From the NCBI GenBank assembly GCA_002710885.1, contig PAIW01000049.1, positions 1 to 7,043 on the forward strand: DNA of 7,043 nt, in the 5' to 3' direction. Source of the stretch: Chloroflexota bacterium. Lineage in GTDB: Bacteria; Chloroflexota; Dehalococcoidia; SAR202; UBA11138. Of the stretch, positions 1-6,014 are shown piece after piece. Both the position numbers and the translations under genes were made by a program. Position 1 is the stretch's first letter. The number at the start of each line of letters is the position of its first letter. The notes beneath the pieces were generated by a model that saw only the letters and a program-made list of their open reading frames with translations, did not search any database and had not been told where the DNA came from.

Positions 1-1365
1 CCGGGGCGGGTGTAGCACAGGCACGCCGGCGCCCACCGCCGCAGGAACCGCCCAACCCATACCCGCGATGCCGCCGGGGCACAGGAACGTAGCGCGCTGT
101 TGGGACTGGTAGAAATGGTACATCCACGCCCGGTTGTTGCCTGCGTCCAGCGTGATGATGGTCGAAGGGTCAACGCTCTCCTGGAGGAGCCTGACAAGGC
201 GTTGTGGCTGCACCGGGCTCTGATTCGCCGTCAGGCCCGGCGAGTCGTTGAAGAACCGTAGCTCCTCCTTGCGCTGAGCCAAAGCGACGACCCTGGGTTC
301 CAATTCCCTGGTGGACAGCCCCTGATCTCGGGACACCTGAAGAATCTGGGTCAGCACCGCGCGAGCATCTCCAATTAGACCCATCTCCACAGGGACCGTC
401 CACCCAGCGTTGCGCCCTTCGATGTCTATCTGAAAGATGCGATGACGGTCAGGGTTCAACAGGTTTGGATGGTGGGATGCCGTGTCCTGTGGCCGCATCC
501 GAGCGCCGACCACCAGCACAACGTCGGCCTCGCTGACCTGACGATTGGCCGTCTCAATACCGTAAATTCCCATCGGGCCGACCGACAGTGGATGAGTCTC
601 CTCGATTGCGCTCTTACCCTTGTAGGTTGTGGTGACGGGGATGACCATCTGCTCCGCAAGCTCTCGCAGTTCCTGGTGAGCGCGGGCCATGTGGACTCCG
701 TTGCCTGCGATAATAATGGGATTCTTCGCGGAGGCCAGAGCGTCGACAACTCGCTGAATGGCGTCGGGCGGGGCCACCATCTCCACGTTGCTCAGGTATC
801 CTGCCGAGGGATGGGTTCCCACAGGTCCGTCGGGGTCGAACTCGCCGAAGGAGGCGTTGGTGCGAAGCAACAGGGCGGTGGGGCCTGGGGCTCCAGACAT
901 GGAATGCTTAATCGCAAGCTGAGCGCCCAACACCGCCTCATTGGGAGTGGTTGCGAGGGTTGTGTACTTGGTCATGGCCCGCAGTATCGACAGCAGGTCA
1001 CCCGTGCCGTACTCGCCGGACACTTCCTGGTTGTTTCCAAGCTGCCAGAAGCCTGTGTCTGATGTGTCGGTGATTGCCAACATGGGCGAGTAGCTCATCA
1101 GAGCTTCCATAATGCCGAATCCGCCGCTGGTGCCGATGAACGCCCCCTGACCCATGAGAACGGCTGGCTTGCCGGTGAGACGGCCATGCACATCGGCCAT
1201 AATGGACGCCGACTGCTCGTGGCGTGCCAGAATCACCTTCATGTTGTCCTGTTTATCAAAGAGGCTGTTATAGATAGCGCCGGTGGCGCCGCCAGGAATG
1301 CCGAACACGTGGTCAACACCGGCGTCTATCAGGGTCTCCGCTATCTTTTGCGCTCCAGTGGGCAT
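1..1365 (-). CDS. ThDP-dependent enzyme, acetolactate-synthase-like (3' end beyond window)
   Basis: The 455 codons present read without interruption to the left edge. The order is an N-terminal PYR domain (VFGIPGGA at residues 20-27; RHEQ at 48-51 with E50 as the expected ThDP-activating glutamate), a central Rossmann-like domain (IIIAGNGVHMARA, then ADVVLVVGARM), and the start of the PP domain (CPGGIAGMGWAVPAAVGA). The usual metal-binding GDG motif should lie about 15-20 residues past the edge, so roughly 100 residues are missing compared with 550-residue relatives. The start chosen is the ATG at 1365, because AAGGA lies 7 bases upstream. An in-frame ATG at 1383 has no comparable site. Family enzymes decarboxylate or ligate 2-oxo acids in the cytosol. 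The loop after the glutamate reads MGQGAFIGTSGG, where acetolactate synthases have TSGPGATN, and the QVP/GTDAFQE segment is also changed. The substrate is therefore unassigned and I would not call it ilvB. Confidence 0.9.
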   Translation of the reverse strand, partial: MPTGAQKIAETLIDAGVDHVFGIPGGATGAIYNSLFDKQDNMKVILARHEQSASIMADVHGRLTGKPAVLMGQGAFIGTSGGFGIMEALMSYSPMLAITDTSDTGFWQLGNNQEVSGEYGTGDLLSILRAMTKYTTLATTPNEAVLGAQLAIKHSMSGAPGPTALLLRTNASFGEFDPDGPVGTHPSAGYLSNVEMVAPPDAIQRVVDALASAKNPIIIAGNGVHMARAHQELRELAEQMVIPVTTTYKGKSAIEETHPLSVGPMGIYGIETANRQVSEADVVLVVGARMRPQDTASHHPNLLNPDRHRIFQIDIEGRNAGWTVPVEMGLIGDARAVLTQILQVSRDQGLSTRELEPRVVALAQRKEELRFFNDSPGLTANQSPVQPQRLVRLLQESVDPSTIITLDAGNNRAWMYHFYQSQQRATFLCPGGIAGMGWAVPAAVGAGVPVLHPPR

Positions 1366-1372
1366 GTCACTT

Positions 1373-1377
1373 TCCTT
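1373..1377 (-). promoter_or_regulatory. Ribosome binding site of the ThDP enzyme gene
   Basis: AAGGA on the minus strand, 7 bases before the ATG at 1365. It decides between two in-frame ATGs (1383 and 1365). The upstream one is followed directly by this site and has no purine-rich motif of its own. A TAG stop at 1393-1395 closes the frame further upstream. Confidence 0.5.
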
Positions 1378-1576
1378 GATCATTTGATGAGTCTAACGAA
1401 CTTTATGATGTCTTACTGAGCGGAGCGAAGTATCCGGTCGTTCAAATACAACAGTTGCAATGCGGGGCCAGAATCTTCCAGGAATGATATCAACACACGG
1501 AGCATACGGCCAACAAAACGGCGCCGCTGACGACGTAGATTCTGAGTAATACGCCCGTCCGATAAGTAACATCTGT

Positions 1577-1595
1577 TGATCGTTCGATCACGTGA
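1577..1595. repeat. Overlapping palindromes in the non-coding gap (possible operator)
   Basis: TGATCG-TT-CGATCA (1577-1590) is an inverted repeat with a two-base centre. It overlaps the perfect palindrome TCACGTGA (1588-1595). Both lie in the roughly 300-base stretch between the endonuclease stop and the ThDP enzyme start. That stretch holds no convincing gene, no clear sigma-70 promoter and no stem followed by a T-run. The palindromes could bind a dimeric regulator of the downstream ThDP gene, or could be chance. The evidence is symmetry alone. Confidence 0.3.
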
Positions 1596-1664
1596 CGCTG
1601 TAAAATGGGTCACATGTATCAGACGCTATAACACATCGACATTCGTCCCTCCCCGGTTACGATG

Positions 1665-2465
1665 CTAACGCAACAAGTCGAAAAGAGACGGAGCCAGGGG
1701 AGTTTCGATCTCTTCGCGTCGCTCGCGTCGATGAATCGATATCCAATCGTCCTCGAAGTTAACCGCGCTTAGAACTTCCTCGAAAGAGACCAACGGCACG
1801 TCTCGGTTGACCGAGAATCGATGAGCCGAGGCTGGCACGACTCGGAAGATCGTGAATTGGCTGCCATGAGGCTGCCATGTGAAATGGTGAGTCCCATCCA
1901 CCCGGTTACAGCCCTCCAGATTGCCACGTGAGTTATACTCCCACGTGAAATCTTCTGGCGTGAATCGCATGGCTTCTTCTTCGAAGACCAAGAACTCTCG
2001 GGATTCAAGGTTTCTCACCATTACCACGATTCGCAGTTCATTGTGTTCGGCCAGCGCCTCATCGACCCTCGCGTTCCACACTTCCAGCACGGCGCGACCC
2101 GTTTGTTCAGTGTCGTCATGCGGATCAGAGATACCGAGAGAGTAGTTCGGCGAGTTGCGGCCAGAAATCAAACGAACTGTGGTCGCGGTGAACGGTTGCG
2201 GGCGCTTGATCGTCTTGACTGACCACGCGCACCTGTCCAGAACCACGTCTGCGATGCCCAAGGGGCTGTTTCTGTGAATGCCTCCGATGGCGTTGGCGAA
2301 GATCGTTCCGAAATCGTCCCCGTTTATGTCACCCTGTCCAACGGCGATTCGATGCACTAGCTGTTTGCCGAGCATTTGCATGACCGCGTCGGGCAGTTGT
2401 CCCAGAGGGTACGGGCCTCTACGCCTTCGAGCCGATCCCCGCAACCTCGGTTCGTTTGACGACAT
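1665..2465 (-). CDS. Putative type II restriction endonuclease, unrecognised family
   Basis: 266 residues, the last gene of the vsr-methyltransferase-endonuclease operon. It starts with ATG inside the methyltransferase gene (47-bp overlap), and AAGGA lies 8 bases upstream, so the two are probably translationally coupled. The main support for the call is this position beside a C5-cytosine methyltransferase and Vsr. In the protein, PLGIADVVL (residues 68-75) followed by WSVKTIK (81-87) resembles a PD-(D/E)XK active site, with D73 and K84 as candidates. Serine stands where the second acidic residue is normally found. A strand-like RIVVMVRN (145-152) and an aromatic/histidine-rich segment around 190-205 (HHFTWQPHGSQF) follow. 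The arginine-rich N-terminus (residues 8-16) may contact DNA. It presumably cuts the sequence its partner methylates. The specificity and enzyme family are not recognised. Confidence 0.7.
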   Translation of the reverse strand: MSSNEPRLRGSARRRRGPYPLGQLPDAVMQMLGKQLVHRIAVGQGDINGDDFGTIFANAIGGIHRNSPLGIADVVLDRCAWSVKTIKRPQPFTATTVRLISGRNSPNYSLGISDPHDDTEQTGRAVLEVWNARVDEALAEHNELRIVVMVRNLESREFLVFEEEAMRFTPEDFTWEYNSRGNLEGCNRVDGTHHFTWQPHGSQFTIFRVVPASAHRFSVNRDVPLVSFEEVLSAVNFEDDWISIHRRERREEIETPLAPSLFDLLR

Positions 2466-3420
2466 CGACGACTTCCTTAATCACTGATTGAACCATCGGA
2501 ACAGGCACCGCGTTGCCTGTCAGCTTTCGCGCCTGGGAATAGTTGGAGTCGAGTTCAAAATCTTCTGGGAAGCCCTGCAATCGCAGCAATTCTCTGGGCG
2601 TTAATCGCCTCTCCCCGTTCACCAGCAGATAGTTGTACGACGCCCCGGCCCTCAACGCGCAGGACCACTGATGACTGGAGATATTGCCAGACTTGTTCTC
2701 GTGCCAGATGGACGGCGTTACCTCCGCTGTGTGAACCTCGTGGCGTTTGCTGCGAATCCTGTCCGAGACCAAGTGTTTGGGATCAGGGTCGGATTCCAGA
2801 ATTTCATCGATAGGCTTCATCGGGGCAGTCCCGGATGGCCAGTGGAATGAGTCCATATCGGCCAGGGTTGCGACGATAATGATACGCTCTCGCTTTTGAG
2901 GCAAACCGAAATTGAGAGCGTTCAACACCCTATAATCAACGTCGTATCCCATTTCTGTCAGATCGTTGACGATACGCCGAATCACCTCTCCCTTTTGCAG
3001 GGTGAGAAGCTGTTTCACGTTCTCAAGGACGATGCCCCTGGGCCGCTTGGCCCGAACGATACGCGCGATCTCAAAGAATAGCGTGCCTCTGGGGTCGGCG
3101 AACCCGCCTTTGCTTCCAATGATAGAAAACGGCTGGCAGGGGAACCCGGCGAAGAGCAGATCATGGTCGGGGATGTCATTTTCTGAGATTTCCAGGATGT
3201 CGCCCATCGGGTTCAGGCCGTAGTTGCGTGAGTACACTGTGCGGGCTTCATTGTCGATGTCGCAGGCGAAAACGGCCTTCAATCCTAAGGCGTTGGCGGC
3301 AGTGTGGAAACCGCCGATGCCGCAGAATAGGTCCACGAACGTCAGACCATTGTCCTGCGACAACGCAGGTGGATTTATGGCATCCGCCACCTTCTTCAGC
3401 GCTCCGTTCACCAGCGTCAT
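2419..3420 (-). CDS. DNA (cytosine-5-)-methyltransferase, type II R-M system
   Basis: 333 residues, a complete small Dcm/M.HhaI-type enzyme that transfers a methyl group from S-adenosylmethionine to carbon 5 of cytosine. Motifs appear in canonical order: I, FVDLFCGIGGFH (28-39), binds AdoMet; IV, GFPCQPFS (92-99), carries the catalytic C95; VI, ENV (133-135); VIII, QKRERI (175-180); IX, RLTPRELLRLQGFP (272-285); X, GNAVPVP (302-308). The target-recognition region between VIII and IX, about residues 185-268, is short, which fits a mono-specific enzyme. Its sequence does not tell me the site. The gene begins 25 bp after the vsr stop and its last 47 bp overlap the endonuclease gene. The ATG at 3420 has only a weak upstream AAGG, so translation may depend on readthrough from vsr. 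No catalytic residue is missing. Confidence 0.95.
   Translation of the reverse strand: MTLVNGALKKVADAINPPALSQDNGLTFVDLFCGIGGFHTAANALGLKAVFACDIDNEARTVYSRNYGLNPMGDILEISENDIPDHDLLFAGFPCQPFSIIGSKGGFADPRGTLFFEIARIVRAKRPRGIVLENVKQLLTLQKGEVIRRIVNDLTEMGYDVDYRVLNALNFGLPQKRERIIIVATLADMDSFHWPSGTAPMKPIDEILESDPDPKHLVSDRIRSKRHEVHTAEVTPSIWHENKSGNISSHQWSCALRAGASYNYLLVNGERRLTPRELLRLQGFPEDFELDSNYSQARKLTGNAVPVPMVQSVIKEVVDVVKRTEVAGIGSKA
2474..2478 (-). promoter_or_regulatory. Ribosome binding site of the endonuclease gene inside the methyltransferase ORF
   Basis: AAGGA on the minus strand, 8 bases before the ATG at 2465, embedded in the 3' end of the methyltransferase coding sequence. It supports the overlapping start. 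Ribosomes finishing the methyltransferase would re-expose it, which ties endonuclease synthesis to methyltransferase synthesis. Confidence 0.5.
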
Positions 3421-3445
3421 AGGGCCAATGCCTTGCAGAGCGTCC

Positions 3446-3868
3446 TCAATTCGAGCACCTCGCTAACGCCGAGTCGATTCGGGACCGCACGTCTTGCAGA
3501 TCGTGCAACTCATGCTCCCATATCCGCAGAACGCTCCATCCCATCTCCTCTAGTGAGGCCGTGTTCCTCTTGTCTCTATTGGAGTTCTTGCTCAGCTTGT
3601 TGTCCCAATATTCCTGCGACGAGGAGGGTCGACGGTAGCAACTTGGACATCCGTGCCAGAAACATCCGTCGACAAACACGGCGACCTGCTTGTCCATGAA
3701 CACAAAATCCGGCCTGCCTGGGAGCGATTTCTCGTGCATCACCCAGCCCTTCGTCCCGGCGCCAGCCATAGACGCCCGCAGCTTGCGCTCGGTCGACTTG
3801 TTATCCCGAGACCGCACTGCTCGCATGATATTCGACCGCGTTTTGGTGGATACTGTGTCCATAGTCAC
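3446..3868 (-). CDS. vsr: Very short patch repair endonuclease (Vsr)
   Basis: 140 residues, the usual length for Vsr. The protein nicks DNA 5' of the T in T:G mismatches that arise by deamination of 5-methylcytosine, starting short-patch repair. Visible hallmarks are RSNIMRAVRSRDNKSTE (11-27), LPGRPDFVF (49-57) with D54 matching the metal-binding aspartate, FVDGCFWHGC (65-74), the EYWDNKLSKNSNRD stretch (86-99), and GWSVLRIWEHEL (110-121). C69, C74 and/or C77, and H119 are the likely zinc ligands, in the WEHE variant rather than the WEC form of E. coli. The GTG at 3868 is the longest start. The ATG at 3862, two codons later, is equally possible, since neither has a clear ribosome site. It is the first gene of the R-M operon and pairs naturally with the cytosine-5 methyltransferase downstream. 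Confidence 0.95.
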   Translation of the reverse strand: MTMDTVSTKTRSNIMRAVRSRDNKSTERKLRASMAGAGTKGWVMHEKSLPGRPDFVFMDKQVAVFVDGCFWHGCPSCYRRPSSSQEYWDNKLSKNSNRDKRNTASLEEMGWSVLRIWEHELHDLQDVRSRIDSALARCSN

Positions 3869-3950
3869 AAAAGTGTAACAAACCGCCTATGGCTAGTCAC
3901 CCAAATAAAGCGGTCAAATAACGCTACTTCTACGAAGATCGTCTTGTGAA

Positions 3951-3959
3951 TGCTAGGAT
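3951..3959 (+). promoter_or_regulatory. Candidate extended -10 promoter element of the small membrane protein gene
   Basis: TGCTAGGAT has a TGn extension followed by TAGGAT (4 of 6 matches to TATAAT), about 30 bases before the ATG at 3990. No good -35 hexamer sits at the proper distance, so the call rests on the extended -10 alone. Confidence 0.25.
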
Positions 3960-3979
3960 GCTGTCTGTGAAAGTCTGCA

Positions 3980-3986
3980 GGGAGGT
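3980..3986 (+). promoter_or_regulatory. Ribosome binding site of the small membrane protein gene
   Basis: GGGAGGT, the strongest Shine-Dalgarno match in the window. It ends only 3 bases before the ATG at 3990, which is a short spacing. It supports that start and that the short ORF is a real gene. Confidence 0.6.
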
Positions 3987-3989
3987 AAC

Positions 3990-4325
3990 ATGAACGGAAA
4001 GAGAATCGCCCTTTTAGGACTGCTCCAAGCTTTGGGAACTGGCCTATACGCGGCTCTGGTCGTGACTGTGATTTTCATCATTGGTTCCCTCGCCGAAGAG
4101 GACATTGACGATGCGCCATTGACGCAGATCCTGGCGCCCATTGCGTTCCTAATGTCCTTCATCATCTCGGCGTGCATTAGTGGAGCGATGGTGCTTGGAT
4201 ACCCTATTGTGCTGGTCCTCAATCAACGGGTTCGTGAAGCCTTCATGCTGGTGGCGGCTACGGTCGGCTGGCTGGTGTTGATGCTAATCGGTGTGGTCAT
4301 CGTTATCGCTTTAGTGGTCAAATAA
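3990..4325 (+). CDS. Hypothetical small integral membrane protein
   Basis: 111 residues, function not recognised. Hydrophobic stretches lie at about residues 7-34, 44-77 (long enough for one or two passes) and 84-110, giving three or four transmembrane helices. An acidic loop, AEEDIDDAP (35-43), separates the first two, and a short basic turn, NQRVRE (78-83), precedes the last. The N-terminus MNGKR is positively charged. There is no cleavable signal peptide pattern and no catalytic motif. A strong GGGAGGT site lies upstream and the gene ends in tandem TAA TAA codons. It is transcribed away from the R-M operon across a 121-bp gap. A pseudogene begins immediately after the stops. A role linked to the R-M genes cannot be inferred from adjacency alone. 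Confidence 0.75.
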   Translation: MNGKRIALLGLLQALGTGLYAALVVTVIFIIGSLAEEDIDDAPLTQILAPIAFLMSFIISACISGAMVLGYPIVLVLNQRVREAFMLVAATVGWLVLMLIGVVIVIALVVK

Positions 4326-4328
4326 TAA

Positions 4329-4654
4329 GGGCGTTCCAATGTTCTTCAACTCGTAGATGTAGCAAAACCTACTCCCAGAGACCATGAAGCGTTGATAAGA
4401 GTGCATGCGGCAACAGTGACAGCAGGTGACTGTGAGATTCGGGGTTTCAAAATCCCAATCTTGTTCCGGTTCCCTATACGAATATTTATTGGTCTCACAA
4501 AACCAAGAAAAACATACTAGTGCAGGAGCTATCCGGAGAAATTGAAGCAGTAGGCAAAGATGTAAAACTGTTCAAAAAAGGTGACCAGGTTTTTGCGGCT
4601 ACCGGCCCTAGTTTTGGCTCTTATGCCGAGTACAGGTCCATACCTGAAATTTAG
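4329..4654 (+). pseudogene. Remnant of an MDR-family NAD(P)-dependent alcohol dehydrogenase / quinone reductase
   Basis: Two consecutive frames give about 108 residues of the N-terminal GroES-like domain of a medium-chain dehydrogenase/reductase. The first frame (4329-4511) reads VLQLVDVAKPTPRDHEALIR, then [15 protein letters not shown], then [10 protein letters not shown] before TAG at 4518. Reading continues in the -1 frame from about 4511 with [27 protein letters not shown] and FGSYAEY, to TAG at 4652. A single lost A in the A-run at 4508-4512 explains the shift. The start codon and roughly the first ten residues are missing, as are the whole cofactor-binding domain and about two thirds of a normal 320-330-residue protein. 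It begins directly after the tandem stops of the membrane-protein gene. Sampled GC is near 40 percent, far below the flanking genes. It is non-functional on this evidence. Confidence 0.85.
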
Positions 4655-4714
4655 TAATCACCGTTGCGCGACAACGAAATCTGACACGGCGAAACTCCGT
4701 CTCCGGCTCGACAG

Positions 4715-5920
4715 TCATCCGCTTGAAACCAGTCGTAGGTATCGACGCCTGCCGACACGCAGGACGCCCGGCGTCAGCGTATCGGCTCCGACGTTTTCGG
4801 GTATGGTTTGATCATCCAGCCTCACTGCTCCCTGGTTTATGAGCCTTCGAGCCTCGCCAGAACTGGAGGCCAGATTCGCCTCCAACAGGATATCACTCAA
4901 ACGCTTGCCCTCTAGGCCATCAGCCGTCAAGAGGTTGAACGTCGGGATGTCCTCCGGTATGCCCCTGCCCTGCACCGTGAGCTCGAAGAACGCCTGAGCT
5001 TCGATGGAGGCCTCGGCGCCGTGGAACTGTGTCACCAGGTCGGAGGCAAGACGCTTTTTGATTTCCATAGGGTTGCCCGCTTGGGCGTCGATGATGTGCT
5101 TGATCTCTGCCACGTCCTCATCAGGAATGTCGGTCAGATTTTCGAAGAACGAGACAATCATGGAGTCGGGAAGCGACATCGTTTTGCCGAAGATGTCGTT
5201 GGCAGGCTCGTCGATGCCGATATAGTTATTCAGGCTCTTGCTCATCTTCTGGACGCCGTCGGTGCCCACCAGAAGAGGAACGAGAAAGCACTGCTGGGGC
5301 CGCTGGCCCATCTTCTCCTGGAGGTCGCGCCCCACCAGCAGGTTGAACATCTGATCAGTGCCGCCGAACTCCACATCGGACTGTATCTCCACCGAATCGT
5401 ATGCCTGGAGCAGTGGGTAGAGCAGCTCGGTTATGGCGATGGGTTGGTTGTCGGCGAACCTCTTGGCGAAGTCGTCGCGCTGGAGGAATTGGGCCACTGT
5501 GAACTGACTGGTTAGCTTTAACACGTCGGCGAGGGTAAAGGGGCCGAACCAATCGCTCTGCCATCGAATCTCGGTGCGGTCGCGGTCCACGATCTTGAAG
5601 AACTGGTCAAGGTATGTCTCGGCGTTCTCGACCACCTGAGCGTGGGTGAGCATGGGACGTGTCGCGGACCTGCCGGAAGGGTCGCCTATCTGAGCGGTCC
5701 AGTCTCCGACTATCAAGACTACGGTGTGCCCCAAGTCCTGAAGCTGTCTGAGCTTCCGAAGGCCTACGGCATGACCCACGTGGATGTCAGTTGAGCTGGG
5801 ATCGAAGCCCATCTTCAACCGCAGAGATTTGCCCTCATCCAGTCGTTTGCGAAACTCCGACTTTACGATGATCTCGGCAACGCCCCGTCTAAGTAGTGTG
5901 TCTAGATGTTCTTGGCTCAC
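4715..5920 (-). CDS. tyrS: Tyrosyl-tRNA synthetase
   Basis: 401 residues, full length. It charges tRNA-Tyr with tyrosine using ATP in the cytosol. Class I signatures are present: GFDPSSTDIHVGH (38-50) carries the HIGH-type motif HVGH, GDWTAQIGDPSGR (72-84) follows, and VQKMSKS (223-229) is the KMSKS loop. YPLLQAYDS (168-176) and FGGTDQ (185-190) are the tyrosine/adenylate pocket segments typical of the TyrZ-like bacterial branch. An S4 RNA-binding domain occupies about 337-398 (SDILLEANLASSSGEARRLI onward). The start is GTG at 5920, with GAGGT 9 bases upstream. The gene lies 97 bases downstream of the ribF coding region on the same strand. The AT-rich gap suggests its own promoter. No T-box-like leader fits in so short a gap. 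Confidence 0.97.
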   Translation of the reverse strand: MSQEHLDTLLRRGVAEIIVKSEFRKRLDEGKSLRLKMGFDPSSTDIHVGHAVGLRKLRQLQDLGHTVVLIVGDWTAQIGDPSGRSATRPMLTHAQVVENAETYLDQFFKIVDRDRTEIRWQSDWFGPFTLADVLKLTSQFTVAQFLQRDDFAKRFADNQPIAITELLYPLLQAYDSVEIQSDVEFGGTDQMFNLLVGRDLQEKMGQRPQQCFLVPLLVGTDGVQKMSKSLNNYIGIDEPANDIFGKTMSLPDSMIVSFFENLTDIPDEDVAEIKHIIDAQAGNPMEIKKRLASDLVTQFHGAEASIEAQAFFELTVQGRGIPEDIPTFNLLTADGLEGKRLSDILLEANLASSSGEARRLINQGAVRLDDQTIPENVGADTLTPGVLRVGRRRYLRLVSSG

Positions 5921-5929
5921 TGGATTGTT

Positions 5930-5934
5930 ACCTC
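5930..5934 (-). promoter_or_regulatory. Ribosome binding site of tyrS
   Basis: GAGGT on the minus strand, 9 bases before the GTG at 5920. It supports the non-ATG start, and no ATG lies in frame nearby to compete. Confidence 0.5.
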
Positions 5935-5985
5935 GTCGAAAATTAGCAAATACGCATATAGATCAAATTACAGAAATGTGAGCAT
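5935..5985 (-). promoter_or_regulatory. AT-rich candidate promoter region of tyrS
   Basis: The minus-strand stretch between ribF and tyrS is markedly AT-rich compared with both genes. It contains TTGATC, then TATATG, then TAATTT. TTGATC to TAATTT has a 15-base spacing, which is short for sigma-70, so the exact hexamers are uncertain. Read-through from ribF is the alternative. Confidence 0.3.
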
Positions 5986-6014
5986 TGAGGTAACGCAGTC
6001 GTGAGACAGGGAAC

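Noticed and set aside
442..1062. 206-residue plus-strand ORF
   Set aside because: It lies wholly antisense to the well-supported ThDP enzyme gene and has no recognisable features. It is a frame shadow in GC-rich DNA.
1413..1613. 66-residue minus-strand ORF between the endonuclease and ThDP genes
   Set aside because: Arginine-rich composition with no domain or membrane pattern and no ribosome site. It covers the palindromic intergenic region.
3889..3917. TTGACC with AGCCAT 17 bases on (minus strand) as a promoter for vsr
   Set aside because: The -10 match is poor and no spacing between 16 and 18 gives a convincing pair. The operon promoter probably lies in this gap but cannot be placed.
3953..4222. 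89-residue minus-strand ORF
   Set aside because: Antisense to the small membrane protein gene, which has the strong ribosome site and a coherent hydrophobic pattern.
4664..4682. CGTTG-CAACG inverted repeat downstream of tyrS as a terminator
   Set aside because: Five-base stem with no following T-run on either strand.
5021..5515. 164-residue plus-strand ORF
   Set aside because: Antisense to tyrS, whose motifs are unambiguous. Its composition mirrors the complementary codons.
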